Shown here: positions 1-9,802 of the stretch, in pieces
Position numbering within the stretch: the first letter of the stretch is position 1
Layout of the letters: each line of letters opens with the position of its first letter
NCBI RefSeq assembly: GCF_014652415.1
Contig: NZ_BMYT01000001.1
Span: forward strand, 1,111,352-1,175,351
Length of the DNA: 64,000 nucleotides
Direction of reading: 5' to 3'
From: Affinundibacterium macrobrachii
Lineage (GTDB): Bacteria > Pseudomonadota > Gammaproteobacteria > Burkholderiales > Burkholderiaceae_D
Notes under the pieces: generated by a model
What the model saw: the letters and a program-made list of their open reading frames with translations, nothing else
What the model was told of the DNA's origin: nothing
The model's database searches: none
Position numbers and translations under genes: made by a program

Positions 1-149
1 GCAAAATCAACTGCGGATATGCCCTAAACACAGGTCAACTAAGCATCTTGTCACGGCGTTAGATCAGCAATTGTTTCAGACTTACCAGAGTTACTGGCCT
101 GTCTGAACATTGACTTAGCCAAGATTCCAATCAAATTAATGGAAATATC

Positions 150-758
150 ATGCGAAAAATTGCTCTTATTGCCGCTGTACTGGTACTCACTCAACTAACT
201 GGATGCGTCGTGCATCGATATCGATCCGAGCCAGTACGAGATTACAACGCAAATTACTCCAGCTACAACACACAATATCCTAGAGCTTATCAAGAGCAAT
301 ACACAACTAGATACTCAAACCAGTATAGCGAACAATATTCGTCAACCTACCAAGAAGAAGTAGCGCAAATTGTTGATATTCGCAATATCAGCGAAGTACG
401 CGAAAGTAGCGGTGGCGGTGCAGTGGTTGGTGCGATTTTGGGCGGTATTATTGGTAATCAAATTGGTAGAAGTGACGACCACTCCTCGTACCGTGGTCGC
501 GGTTACAGCCGCCATCGCGGCCGCGGTCATGACAATGATGGGGCACGTGCTGTTGCGACGGTAGGTGGTGCGATCATCGGTGGTGTCATCGGTAATGAAC
601 TGGATCGTGGCACGAGTGAACAACGCGTTGTCACTGAAGTTACCATACGTCTGAATAATGGACAAACTCAGATCGTACAAATGAATAATCCTGGTCAATT
701 TCGTGTTGGCGATCGAGTCAGAGTCAGTTATCGCAGTGGACGTTGGTTGATTATGTAA
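150..758 (+). CDS. Glycine-zipper outer-membrane lipoprotein
   Basis: A 202-residue protein. It begins with a lipoprotein signal peptide whose lipobox LTGC puts the lipidated Cys at residue 19. A Tyr/Gln/Ser-rich low-complexity stretch (about residues 25–75) follows. Two glycine-zipper segments (about 88–106 and 134–151, small residues spaced as GxxxG) flank an Arg/Gly/His-rich linker. The C-terminal 50 residues resemble the beta-rich tail of the SlyB/17-kDa antigen-like 2TM glycine-zipper family. By family, such proteins sit in the outer membrane and affect envelope integrity; no specific role can be read here. The gene is monocistronic and ends before a strong hairpin terminator. Confidence 0.8.
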   Translation: MRKIALIAAVLVLTQLTGCVVHRYRSEPVRDYNANYSSYNTQYPRAYQEQYTTRYSNQYSEQYSSTYQEEVAQIVDIRNISEVRESSGGGAVVGAILGGIIGNQIGRSDDHSSYRGRGYSRHRGRGHDNDGARAVATVGGAIIGGVIGNELDRGTSEQRVVTEVTIRLNNGQTQIVQMNNPGQFRVGDRVRVSYRSGRWLIM

Positions 759-826
759 GCTGTCAACATTGCTATCCAATTAGCGACAGAGATAAGACAC
801 AAACTCACAGATTCGTATTGAGAATG

Positions 827-866
827 AAAAAGCGCCATGTGAAAATTTTCACATGGCGCTTTTTTT
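827..866. terminator. Bidirectional rho-independent terminator
   Basis: A perfect 28-bp palindrome (832–859, arms GCGCCATGTGAAAA) is flanked by A5 on the left and T7 on the right. It lies between the convergent lipoprotein gene and the M16 peptidase gene, so it can end transcription from both sides. Confidence 0.9.
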
Positions 867-971
867 GTAGCTCTAAACAAGTTGAAACGGATAAAACAAA
901 CTCAACTCAGCGCAAAAAAAATGCGAACAGTGTAGTTTCAGCCAATTTTCAATCTTGTGCTCAAGCAGTAC

Positions 972-3767
972 TTACTTAGCAGCAGCTTTTTTCGCAGCAC
1001 CTGCAAAGTCACCCGCGTAGTAATGTCCAATACGTTCCGGCGTAATGAATTTACGGATTGCTGCATTCACCTGATCCAAAGTCAAGGCAGCGATTTTCGC
1101 ATCTAACTCTGCATCAAATGCCATGCTACGTCCCAAGAATAATTGACTACGCAAAGCACCTGCCAAGGCTGGATCTTGCGCACGACGCAAAGCATAGGTT
1201 TGTGCCAAAGCTTGTTTCGCATCTGCCAACTCGGTCGCGGTAATACCATCTTTAACAAATAAGTTCAGCTCTTCTTTGATCGCATTTTGCAAACGCTCTA
1301 AATTCTGCGGTGCAAACATCGCATACAAAGTTAAACCAGCTGTTTTGTCTAAAGCAGGAACTGAAACAGCACTGCCTACACCGTAGCTGATCCCCTCTTT
1401 CTGACGGATACGACCAAATAAACGTGACTTAATACCACCACCCAAAACGTTATCAGCAACTAATAAAGCTGGGTACTCAGGTGCTTGATCATTCAATTCA
1501 AATGGCAAATCGCCTAAGTAAAATGCATTTGCCTTATCTGGTGTTTCCAACTTAATTGAGGCACTTTCCGCAGCTACAGGCAAACTAGGCGCACGTGTGA
1601 ATTTCGCAGGGCTATTCCAGTCACCAATCACTTTTGCCAACTGCGCTTTTACTGCTGGCGCATCAAAATCACCGACCAAAGTGAATTCAGCAGCGCTGGC
1701 ACCGTAAAAGTTTTTATAAAAATCTTTTACCGCATCTAACTTAATCGCGCTGTATTCTGCGATACCGTCATCAATCGATGCTGCATAACGCACATCGCCT
1801 TTTTTGTACGGTGCGTTTTTCTTCACCTTCATTGCCTCTGATGCAGCAGTTTGTGGTTCGCTACGAGAACTTTCGAGAGCAGATAAGTTCTCCTTTACCA
1901 ACAACTCAAACTCAGATTGTGGGAATGTTGGAGCACGCAAAACTTCACGCATGATATCTAATAAGGCAGGCAAATTCGCGCGCACAGTTTCGAAAGAAAT
2001 CGCCACGTTTTGTCCAGCCCCAGAAATATTCAACTTCGCTTTTAATTCACCAAGCTTCGTATCTAATTCGGCACGAGTAAATTTGCTAGAGCCACGCATC
2101 AACATATCGGCGGCGATATTCGAAGCAACGACTTTACCAAATAAGGAAGTCTCGTCACCCAAGTGCAAATTCAAACGTCCGCTCACTGTTTCGCCACGTG
2201 TTTTCTTACTCAAGAGCGCTACTTTGGCACCATTTGGCAAACTCAATTTCTCGGTACGTTTGTCAATGTTTGCAGGTGTTGCATCGAAAGTTTCACCAGC
2301 AGCGACCTTTGCGCGGCCTTTATAACCATCGACTAACTTTGCGACATCTGGTGTATCTGGAACTTCTGCTCGATCTGGTGCCGCAACTGGAATAAATTGT
2401 CCGAAGCTACGGTTATCTTGTTTGAAGTAATTCTTCGCGACACGCTGTACGTCGGCCAATGTCAAAGCTTCGATACGATCGCGTTGAATGAAGAACAAAC
2501 GCCAATCACCCATCGCAATCGATTCCGACATACTTACGCACAAACGTTGCGGATCATTGATCGTCTTTTCTAAGTCATTCAATAAAGTTGTCTTCGCACG
2601 TTTTAACTCTGCTTCTGTGACGGGATTTTTTTCCAAACCTTCGACCGTATCAATTAAGACTTTTTTCGCGGCATCAACACTTTGGTCTTTACTCAGCATC
2701 GTCAGATACATGGAATAACCTGGCTCAGCCAATTGGAAGACAATATTACCAACGCCAACCGCTTGCTTTGACTCTACCAATTGTTTATGCAAACGGCCAT
2801 TCGGTGCTGATCCTAAGATATCGCCCAAGGCTGCCAAGGCTGCCGCATCCGCATGGCTACCTGGTGCAGTTGGATAAAGTACTGCGGCCATTTGTTGATC
2901 AGTGACGCGACGCACTGTCACTTCACGCACACCATCACGCGCTTGTTCACGTGTCCAAGTTTTTTCTAATTGACGGCTAGGCTTTGCAATTCCGCCAAAA
3001 GTTTTTTCGATCAACGCCAAAGTTTTGGCCGTATCAAATTTACCAGCAACCATCAACACGGCATTATCTGGCTGATAAAATTTACGATAGAACCCTTGCA
3101 GATTTTCAATCTTCACACCTTCAACGTCAGCACGCGCGCCAATCGTATTATTGCCGTAGTTATGCCAATCAAACGTCACCGCTGCCAATTGTTTCCATAA
3201 CACGCGGAATGGATTGTTTTCACCAATTTCCATCTCATTGCGCACAACAGAAAATTCGGTATCCAAGTCACTGCGGGCGATTTTGGAATTGATCATACGA
3301 TCCGCTTCCATACTCAATGCCCATTGCAAATTATCTTCGCTCGCTGGGAAAGTTTCGTAGTAGTTAGTACGATCATAGAAAGTCGTACCATTAAACTGCA
3401 TGCCACGCTTACTTAACTGGTCCATCAAATTACCACTTGTTTTGGTGCCTTTAAACAGCAAGTGCTCCAACAAATGCGCCATACCGGTTTCACCATAACT
3501 TTCATGACGTGATCCAACCATGTAAGTCACATTGACTGTCGTAGTTGGCTTAGATGCATCCGGTGCGAGCAAGACACGTAAGCCATTGGCTAAACGATAT
3601 TCTGTAATTCCTTCAACCGATGTGTATGCGACGGCAGCTGGCGACGCCTTTGTCGATTTTGCAGCTTTCGCCGCAGGCGCTTTTGCTTCTTGCGCTAACA
3701 CAGGTAAAACAACCGAAGCAGAACTAAAAGCGAACGCAAAGGCGAGACAGATTGGTTTCAGTTTCAT
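972..3767 (-). CDS. Secreted M16 family zinc metallopeptidase
   Basis: A 931-residue protein with a cleavable signal peptide (hydrophobic to about residue 25, ending VLAQEA) and an Ala/Lys-rich linker. Two M16 (insulinase/pitrilysin-type) units follow. The N-terminal unit has the inverted zinc motif HLLEH (H98, E101, H102), with the downstream glutamates in a segment ending RNEMEIGENN. The C-terminal unit (about 500–920) lacks HxxEH, as is normal for the inactive half. Single-chain two-domain M16 proteases of this length are periplasmic in Gram-negatives and degrade peptides or misfolded proteins; the substrate is unknown. The gene stands alone. Confidence 0.9.
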   Translation of the reverse strand: MKLKPICLAFAFAFSSASVVLPVLAQEAKAPAAKAAKSTKASPAAVAYTSVEGITEYRLANGLRVLLAPDASKPTTTVNVTYMVGSRHESYGETGMAHLLEHLLFKGTKTSGNLMDQLSKRGMQFNGTTFYDRTNYYETFPASEDNLQWALSMEADRMINSKIARSDLDTEFSVVRNEMEIGENNPFRVLWKQLAAVTFDWHNYGNNTIGARADVEGVKIENLQGFYRKFYQPDNAVLMVAGKFDTAKTLALIEKTFGGIAKPSRQLEKTWTREQARDGVREVTVRRVTDQQMAAVLYPTAPGSHADAAALAALGDILGSAPNGRLHKQLVESKQAVGVGNIVFQLAEPGYSMYLTMLSKDQSVDAAKKVLIDTVEGLEKNPVTEAELKRAKTTLLNDLEKTINDPQRLCVSMSESIAMGDWRLFFIQRDRIEALTLADVQRVAKNYFKQDNRSFGQFIPVAAPDRAEVPDTPDVAKLVDGYKGRAKVAAGETFDATPANIDKRTEKLSLPNGAKVALLSKKTRGETVSGRLNLHLGDETSLFGKVVASNIAADMLMRGSSKFTRAELDTKLGELKAKLNISGAGQNVAISFETVRANLPALLDIMREVLRAPTFPQSEFELLVKENLSALESSRSEPQTAASEAMKVKKNAPYKKGDVRYAASIDDGIAEYSAIKLDAVKDFYKNFYGASAAEFTLVGDFDAPAVKAQLAKVIGDWNSPAKFTRAPSLPVAAESASIKLETPDKANAFYLGDLPFELNDQAPEYPALLVADNVLGGGIKSRLFGRIRQKEGISYGVGSAVSVPALDKTAGLTLYAMFAPQNLERLQNAIKEELNLFVKDGITATELADAKQALAQTYALRRAQDPALAGALRSQLFLGRSMAFDAELDAKIAALTLDQVNAAIRKFITPERIGHYYAGDFAGAAKKAAAK

Positions 3768-4088
3768 AGTATTCCCATTTGAAAGAGATAGTGAAGCAAC
3801 AAAAAGAGTGTTCTTGGATTATTTTTATTGCGCCAAATCAAGTATTAATATTCTTATCGTTAATTTAACAAAACGATGTTCTCAGCATATCAAAAATGAC
3901 ATGCCATTAGGTGATTTCTGATCAAAATAGTTTAAACGCGGATGAAATACATAAAATGTGCGATGAGTTTCGATCCAAAATTACCAAGATGCATAATAAA
4001 TTTCTTTCCAAGCAACTACATCAAGAAAAGATTTAAAAGAGAGTTAAATATGGCGGCCGAATAACTGTATTTTGATTTATCCGATTTA
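3768..4088. other. Intergenic gap, no gene supported
   Basis: This 321-bp AT-rich stretch separates two minus-strand units. It must hold the promoter of the M16 gene at its left end and the 3' end of the ABC operon at its right end. I found no convincing hairpin terminator, RNA gene or credible ORF; a 40-codon plus-strand ORF at 3942–4064 has no ribosome-binding site. Confidence 0.5.
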
Positions 4089-5129
4089 CTAAGTATTCGA
4101 CTCGTTAAATTGACGCAAACGAACAGCGACGAATAACATCAGAATTCCGGCAACAACCCCGATCCAGAGCGACGTGCCCTGCATAGCTAACCACGCTTGG
4201 TGAGTGATATTTTGCAAACTAAAATAATGTTCCGGCAAACCAATATTTCTCTGTTCAAACAGCCAACTTGCTGGGAAAACACCCGTTACGAGACGCGCGA
4301 TCACATGCAATGCGTACCAGCGCACATCCCATTCAAATTTAAAGATTTGATTTATAAAGGCAAGAAACAATACAGACAAAATAGGTACTCCAATCGCCCA
4401 TGGAAACACGCGTGATTTTGCCCAGGCGGATATCATTAAATACCAAGCTACACTGGGTAATGCCCAAAGTACATAGACTGGAAATAGCGCCAAAATTTTA
4501 AGTGGCGTTAAATACATTTCACGATTAAGCAACAGGGGCTCAACCATATTGACAGAGGTAAAAACTGAGATAAATGCATACAAGGATATGAAAATAAAAA
4601 ATGATGCCGTTGCAATTAGCCACAGCATGGCAGGCAATATCAGCAAAGGAAAACTGCATTTCGAGAAAATGGTCTGCCAATCGGAGATAGGTAAAGATTT
4701 CCAGAACAAAATACTTCGATCCATTCGCTCTGAGTAAAGTGAACTCATTAGGTACAAAATGGAAATTACAGCACCGATACCTAAAATAAAGAAAATTACT
4801 AATTGAAATCGTATCGGCATCGCTTCTACGGTTGATGCGATAAACATTGAACTAAATTCTTTAGCCGCGAAAGGCTCTTTCTGCATTAACACAGTGTCAT
4901 TCATCAAGCTATCATGTATGCGCCAGGGACTTGCCAGCAGATTGACCGAGAAATAAGCCAAGCAAATACTCAAAGTAATCACCAGTGGTCCCCAAAAAAA
5001 CCAAGATTTATTTTCCCAATACTCGCGCTTTACCAACCAACCTAATGTTTGAAGGTAAGGCTTCAACTTAAAAGCGCGCGCATCATGGGTAATGCTATTT
5101 AGCGATTGAGCTTCTGTGTCTACGTTCAT
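4089..5129 (-). CDS. ABC-2 type transporter permease
   Basis: A 346-residue integral membrane protein with about six hydrophobic segments (around residues 45–65, 110–130, 155–185, 210–235, 245–265 and 315–335). It is the last gene of a GntR regulator–ATPase–permease operon and starts 1 bp after the ATPase stop. That layout matches YtrA-type systems, in which a small GntR repressor controls an ABC-2 exporter, often responding to cell-envelope or antibiotic stress. The substrate cannot be read from sequence. The N-terminal 40 residues are polar and cytoplasmic. Confidence 0.8.
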   Translation of the reverse strand: MNVDTEAQSLNSITHDARAFKLKPYLQTLGWLVKREYWENKSWFFWGPLVITLSICLAYFSVNLLASPWRIHDSLMNDTVLMQKEPFAAKEFSSMFIASTVEAMPIRFQLVIFFILGIGAVISILYLMSSLYSERMDRSILFWKSLPISDWQTIFSKCSFPLLILPAMLWLIATASFFIFISLYAFISVFTSVNMVEPLLLNREMYLTPLKILALFPVYVLWALPSVAWYLMISAWAKSRVFPWAIGVPILSVLFLAFINQIFKFEWDVRWYALHVIARLVTGVFPASWLFEQRNIGLPEHYFSLQNITHQAWLAMQGTSLWIGVVAGILMLFVAVRLRQFNESNT

Positions 5130-5130
5130 A

Positions 5131-5988
5131 TTAGTAAACTCCCTTCATCATTGTGACAAACAAGTCCGTAATGGCTGGTGTCCGCATCTCCCCTAAATGT
5201 TGAAGCTGAATTCGTGACACACCATCAAATAGCATTATAGATTTACCCAACACCACGCGTTGATCGATTGGTTGCAATGCTTGTGCGGCATCAAGCATTG
5301 CCATATCAACGCTTAATTCGGCAAAGCGATTTTCAATCTCATCCATTGATGCTTGCAGCACAATCTTTCCATCTCGTATAAAAATCACGTCACTCAACAT
5401 GTGCTCAATTTCCTCCACTTGATGCGTCGTAATGATGATGGTTTTGTTCTCATCAAAATAATCCTCCAACAAATGTTGATAGAATTTTTTCCGATGCATG
5501 ATGTCGAGTCCCAACGTGGGTTCATCTAAAATCAACAACTTGGTATCAACCGCCATGATTAAGGCGAGATGCAATTGCACCACCATGCCTTTCGACATCG
5601 CCTTCACTTTCATAGTCGAATCCAATTTGGTCGTCGCCAAATAACGTTCCGCTTTTTCACGATTGAATTTGGGATGAACGCCCTCCACAAAATCGATCGC
5701 ATCACAAACACGCATCCAGCGCGGCAAGATGGCAACATCCGAAATAAAGCAAACTTCATTCATAAGCGCATCGCGTTGTTTGCGCGGATCAAAACCTAAC
5801 ACGGACAACTCTCCATCAAATGGTGTTAGTCCGAGAACAGCCTTCAAGGTCGTCGTTTTACCTGATCCATTCGGACCAATTAAACCAACGATACGACCTG
5901 GATTAATTTCAAAATGGATCTGATGCAGCACCTGTTGCTTACCGAATTTTTTGCTCAACGACTTGGCCGATATCAATACGTCATTCAT
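5131..5988 (-). CDS. ABC transporter ATP-binding protein (YtrB-like)
   Basis: A 285-residue ATPase. The Walker A motif is GPNGSGKT (about residues 38–45). The signature loop is the variant SKGMVVQ instead of LSGGQ, as in many ABC-2 exporters of the YtrB/CcmA type. Walker B is LLILDEPTLGLD, with a switch His in ITTHQVEE. The start codon overlaps the upstream GntR stop by 4 bp, so translation is likely coupled. It should energise the permease encoded 1 bp downstream. The last 80 residues are a divergent C-terminal extension, common in this group. Confidence 0.9.
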   Translation of the reverse strand: MNDVLISAKSLSKKFGKQQVLHQIHFEINPGRIVGLIGPNGSGKTTTLKAVLGLTPFDGELSVLGFDPRKQRDALMNEVCFISDVAILPRWMRVCDAIDFVEGVHPKFNREKAERYLATTKLDSTMKVKAMSKGMVVQLHLALIMAVDTKLLILDEPTLGLDIMHRKKFYQHLLEDYFDENKTIIITTHQVEEIEHMLSDVIFIRDGKIVLQASMDEIENRFAELSVDMAMLDAAQALQPIDQRVVLGKSIMLFDGVSRIQLQHLGEMRTPAITDLFVTMMKGVY

Positions 5989-6368
5989 ATAGTCTCCTGT
6001 CCGTCAGTCTCTTTTTGAGTTGACACCAGTTCACTAAGATCTAAGCCTAAACGTTGGATTCGCTGTAAAGTCGCTGGCCACTCTTCACGCAAAAAACGCA
6101 AACGCTCACTTTCAAGCAATTTTTCTTTAGCACCGTCTAATACAAACATACCTAATCCCCTCTTGGTCTCCACAATTTTTTCGTCCACTAGCTCTTGATA
6201 AGCGCGCGACACGGTAATGGGGTTTAATTGAAAATCGGCAGCGATTTGACGTACCGATGGCAGCGCATCTCCCGCCTGCAAACGTTCATCTAAGATCATC
6301 GCCACCACCTGCTCCTTTAATTGCCGATAAATCGGCGCTTTGTCATTCCAAATCACGGCCATAGGCAC
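5985..6368 (-). CDS. GntR family transcriptional regulator (YtrA subfamily)
   Basis: A short 127-residue regulator. It has an N-terminal winged-helix GntR domain (about residues 10–78; the recognition region contains SVRQIAADFQLNPITVSRAY) and only a roughly 50-residue C-terminal helical tail. This length is typical of the YtrA subfamily, which has no large effector domain. It is the first gene of the operon with the ABC ATPase and permease and very likely autoregulates it. A near-perfect palindrome lies 60–77 bp upstream of its start codon, in the intergenic region shared with the divergent S9 peptidase gene. Confidence 0.9.
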   Translation of the reverse strand: MPMAVIWNDKAPIYRQLKEQVVAMILDERLQAGDALPSVRQIAADFQLNPITVSRAYQELVDEKIVETKRGLGMFVLDGAKEKLLESERLRFLREEWPATLQRIQRLGLDLSELVSTQKETDGQETI

Positions 6369-6427
6369 TCCTAAACACGATTGTTGAATTGAATAAACAA
6401 TGGCAACTACATCGCTACAAAATCACT

Positions 6428-6445
6428 GTTGTAGTTAACTATAAC
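6428..6445. promoter_or_regulatory. Palindromic operator, probably for the YtrA-like GntR protein
   Basis: GTTGTAGTTAACTATAAC is an 18-bp inverted repeat with one mismatched pair, between the divergent GntR operon and the S9 peptidase gene. A second half-site AACTACA lies about 20 bp to the left. Autoregulation through such palindromes is usual for this subfamily; the assignment to this regulator is inferred from position. Confidence 0.5.
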
Positions 6446-6591
6446 ACCAACATTCCATATTACAAATATTTTTAATTCATTATCGATATTATTTACATGA
6501 GATCAATTTCAAGCTGTCAGCTTGCAGCTAAAATGCGCAGTCTGGTAAATTCGCATGAGATAAACCAGCAAGAACACCCACAGGAGAAATA

Positions 6592-8676
6592 ATGAAAATT
6601 AAAAAATTTGTTTTAAGTGCAGCAGTCCTTGCCCTATCAAGTATCGGCATGAGCTCTCACGCGATGGCCGATGGGCGTGGCTTTACAGTTGAAGATCTGG
6701 TCAAAATGGAACGCATTGTGAGTCCCGTTATTTCGCCTGATGGAAAACACGTAGTCTACGCACAGCGCACAACTGATTTGGAAAAAAATCGTGGTCGTTG
6801 GGATTTATGGTTAATCAATTTGACTGAAGCGAAGCCAATTCCTAAAAAATTGACCAATGTTACGAATAATAACGAAGGCAATAACTCAGGCCCACAATGG
6901 TCGGCGAAAGGTGATGCGATTTATTTCGTTTCAAGTCGCTCTGGTAGCGGGCAAGTTTGGCGTTTAGCCATTGCTGGTGGCGAAGCTCAAAAAGTCACCG
7001 ATTTACCGCTCGATGTTGAGAGTTTCAAAGTTTCACCGACAGAGAATCAAATTGCGATGGCAATTGAAGTTTTCCGTGATTGTCCAGATTTGACATGCAC
7101 CAAGGATCGCCTAGAAGCCAAAGCAAAAAATAAAGCAAGCGGCAAGATTCACGACAAACTATTTATTCGTCATTGGGACACATGGGCTGATGGTCGCCGC
7201 AATGTGTTGTTCTCTGCATCGTTAGACAATCAACATATCGCCAGCAAAACACCTGTCAATTTGTCTGGCACTTTAGAGGCTGATGTTCATTCAAAACCAG
7301 ATGGCGATCATGAAGACTACGCATTTACACCAGACGGAAAACACCTCGTTTTCTCTGCACGTATCGCCGGAAAAACCGAAGCTTGGTCAACCAACTTTGA
7401 TTTATTCAAAGTGTCTGCAGCTGGCGGCACCGCACCACAAAATCTAACTGCAGATAATCCAGCATGGGATGCGAAACCAGCCTTCTCTCCCGATGGTAAT
7501 ACATTGGCCTATCTGGCAATGAAACGTCCGGGCTTTGAAGCAGATCGTTTTCAAATCATGTTAATGGATGTGAAGACAGGTCAAAAACGCGCACTCGCAG
7601 CCAACTGGGATCGTTCGGCAAGCAATTTAACTTGGTCAGCCGACAGCAAGAATCTCTACACCAGTGCATTTGATCTCGGCCAGTTACGCTTATTTTCGAT
7701 TGATGCCAATAGCGGCAAAGTGACGGCTTTAACCGACCAAGGCTCGGTAGCTGGCTACGACGTACAAGGCAATACTGCAGTGGTCGCCAAAGCAGATTTA
7801 GCATCAGGCGTGCAACTTTACAAATCCGCATTGACACCAAGCTCTTGGACACAAATCACCGAGGTGAATAAACAAGCCTTAGCGGATGTGCGTTTCGGTG
7901 AATACGAGCAATTTAGTTACGCAGGCGCCAAAGGCGAAAAAGTCTATGGTTATGTAATGAAACCATGGAACGCAAAAGCGGGACAAAAATATCCAGTCGC
8001 ATTCATCGTCCATGGCGGCCCACAAAGTAGTTTTGCCAATAATTGGAGCTATCGCTGGAATCCACAAACTTATGCAGGCGCCGGCTATGCAGTAGTGTTT
8101 ATCGACTTCCACGGCTCGCTTGGATACGGTCAAAAATTTACCGACTCTATTAGTCAAGATTGGGGTGGTAAACCACTAGTTGATCTCAAGCTGGGTATGG
8201 CAGCTGCAGCCAAGAAATTCCCTTGGTTAGATAGCAGTAAAGCCTGTGCACTAGGTGCATCGTATGGTGGTTTTATGATGAATTGGATCGCTGGCAATTG
8301 GAATGATGGTTTTAAATGTATCGTGAACCACGCTGGCATCTTCGATAGCCGTTCTATGTATTACACCACAGAAGAATTGTGGTTCACCGAATGGGAAAAC
8401 GGTGGCACTTACTATGACGTACCTGCCAAACACGAAAAATTCAATCCATCAGCGCATGTTCTCAAATGGAAAACGCCGATGTTAGTAACACAAGGTGAAT
8501 TGGATTTCCGCGTTCCAAGCGCGCAATCTTTTGCAGCATTTACTGCCTTACAACGTCGTGGAATTGATAGCCAATTACTGACCTTCCCTGATGAAAATCA
8601 TCACATTTTAAAACCAGCCAATTCAATTTTGTGGCATCAAACCGTTTTGAACTGGATGGAAAAATATCTGAAGTAA
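6592..8676 (+). CDS. Secreted S9 family prolyl oligopeptidase-like serine peptidase
   Basis: A 694-residue protein with a signal peptide (cleavage near SSHAMA/DG). An N-terminal beta-propeller (about residues 35–400) contains WD40-like repeats such as FSPDGNTLAYL. The C-terminal alpha/beta-hydrolase domain has the nucleophile motif GASYGG (Ser557), Asp638 in GELDFRVP, and His670 in DENHH. This is the acylaminoacyl-peptidase/DPP4-like branch (S9B/C), expected to clip dipeptides or acyl-amino acids from peptides in the periplasm. An AGGAG ribosome-binding site lies just before the ATG. It ends at a bidirectional hairpin terminator. Confidence 0.9.
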   Translation: MKIKKFVLSAAVLALSSIGMSSHAMADGRGFTVEDLVKMERIVSPVISPDGKHVVYAQRTTDLEKNRGRWDLWLINLTEAKPIPKKLTNVTNNNEGNNSGPQWSAKGDAIYFVSSRSGSGQVWRLAIAGGEAQKVTDLPLDVESFKVSPTENQIAMAIEVFRDCPDLTCTKDRLEAKAKNKASGKIHDKLFIRHWDTWADGRRNVLFSASLDNQHIASKTPVNLSGTLEADVHSKPDGDHEDYAFTPDGKHLVFSARIAGKTEAWSTNFDLFKVSAAGGTAPQNLTADNPAWDAKPAFSPDGNTLAYLAMKRPGFEADRFQIMLMDVKTGQKRALAANWDRSASNLTWSADSKNLYTSAFDLGQLRLFSIDANSGKVTALTDQGSVAGYDVQGNTAVVAKADLASGVQLYKSALTPSSWTQITEVNKQALADVRFGEYEQFSYAGAKGEKVYGYVMKPWNAKAGQKYPVAFIVHGGPQSSFANNWSYRWNPQTYAGAGYAVVFIDFHGSLGYGQKFTDSISQDWGGKPLVDLKLGMAAAAKKFPWLDSSKACALGASYGGFMMNWIAGNWNDGFKCIVNHAGIFDSRSMYYTTEELWFTEWENGGTYYDVPAKHEKFNPSAHVLKWKTPMLVTQGELDFRVPSAQSFAAFTALQRRGIDSQLLTFPDENHHILKPANSILWHQTVLNWMEKYLK

Positions 8677-8693
8677 AAATTAGCGTTGCAATT

Positions 8694-8734
8694 AAAAAAG
8701 CCCTTCAATCAGTTTGCGATTGAAGGGCGTTTTC
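8694..8734. terminator. Bidirectional rho-independent terminator
   Basis: Arms GCCCTTCAATC (8700–8710) and GATTGAAGGGC (8718–8728) with a 7-base loop, an A-run on the left and a T-run on the right. It lies between the convergent S9 peptidase and RNase H-like genes. Confidence 0.9.
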
Positions 8735-8788
8735 TTATGTATCGAAAGGCACGAAACCGTAATAAGATCTCTAGATTACAAATAAAAC

Positions 8789-9475
8789 TTAGTGCTGTGT
8801 TCGATCAATTGAAGCGAAACGCGCTAACTCGTCAGCACGCAAATTTTTCGCACGCGGAATCCACTTTAACTGCACGGCTGGGATTTGCTTCATCAAATTC
8901 TCCACTTGTGAACGTAGCTCAAGCAATGCGGCAATTTGCTTTGTTCTTGCGGATTGCAGATCCGTAATGACGACTTGGCTATCACCATAAATAATGAGTG
9001 TGTCCGCAGCATGTTGCACTGCCAATTCTAGTAGTGCGTGCAAAGCACGGTATTCGGCATAACTGCTATCGCCGTAACCAATCGAACGACTAATTTCCCA
9101 AACTTGCCCGCTTGGTGCTTTCAACACAACACCGATGTAGCAATCTCCTGGATTTGGTTGCGCTGAGCCGTCAAACCAACCGCACCAACTATGATCAAAA
9201 ACCATGTTGCCTGCTTGTTTAATGGCATACTTGGTTTCGGCGACGCGCTTCTTCTGTAGTTTGATTTCCGCTTGTTTGGCGATATCTTGCTGGCGTTGCT
9301 GTAGCAACAAAGATAATCCCAATCCTGCCGCTTCCTTTGTCAAAACCTGTTCTAAAGCGAGATGAAAATCGATTCCTTGGTCTCGCGCCAAACGCCGGCT
9401 CTCGACTAGCTCACGACGAAACGCCAATCTTTGTAGGATTTCGAGATCAATAGGCATATTCTGATATTCATCCAT
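8789..9475 (-). CDS. RNase H-fold protein (RNase HI-like)
   Basis: About 228 residues from the preferred ATG at 9475; the frame stays open to a GTG at 9547. Residues roughly 95–225 form an RNase H domain: the first acidic residue is in WFDGSAQPNPG, a Glu in YAEYRAL, an Asp in IYGDSQVV, and the last Asp in NLRADELA. All four catalytic acids are therefore present. The N-terminal 90 residues are a helical, basic extension that ordinary RnhA lacks. It probably cleaves RNA of RNA–DNA hybrids, but it is not the housekeeping rnhA by architecture. The ribosome-binding site is weak at each candidate start, so the start is uncertain. Confidence 0.75.
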   Translation of the reverse strand: MDEYQNMPIDLEILQRLAFRRELVESRRLARDQGIDFHLALEQVLTKEAAGLGLSLLLQQRQQDIAKQAEIKLQKKRVAETKYAIKQAGNMVFDHSWCGWFDGSAQPNPGDCYIGVVLKAPSGQVWEISRSIGYGDSSYAEYRALHALLELAVQHAADTLIIYGDSQVVITDLQSARTKQIAALLELRSQVENLMKQIPAVQLKWIPRAKNLRADELARFASIDRTQH

Positions 9476-9700
9476 ATCCAATTTAATTAATCGCTTGCAG
9501 AAACGACGGCTAGCTGAGTTCGCATTACCACATTCCCTCTTGTGCACAGAAATTTAATCACACTTGTTGTAAGCAAGAGGCAATTTGATCTATCTAAATA
9601 ACGTCAACACAGTTCCTATGATAATCTTCGAACACAATTGATGCACGGCATCTTCTTGGTAAAAGTGCGCTTGCCAAGTCTAACTATAAAAAAATGCTAA

Positions 9701-9802
9701 ATGTTTTCCATGAATTACCTCTCCTCGATCAAGGACTTCGTCCTGAATATCAACAACACGAAGAATCAGCATGAGGCTGCCCATTACTTCATGCTAGCTT
9801 GA
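9701..9802 (+). pseudogene. Out-of-frame N-terminal segment of the next gene
   Basis: An ATG at 9701 (or 9710) opens 33 codons ending HEAAHYFMLA, then TGA at 9800. The next frame begins at once with LIVALMFF. Restoring one base at the GCTTG near 9797–9801 joins the two into a continuous hydrophobic helix and supplies an N-terminus. I read this as the true 5' end of the sulfatase-like gene, separated by a one-base deletion or a sequencing error. Confidence 0.5.

Noticed and set aside
2-106. 34-codon frame open to the left window edge
   Set aside because: It could be the tail of an upstream gene, but it is too short to distinguish from chance and has no recognisable motif.
3942-4064. 40-codon plus-strand ORF in the M16–ABC gap
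   Set aside because: No ribosome-binding site, Lys/Arg/Ile-rich composition expected from AT-rich DNA, no family match.
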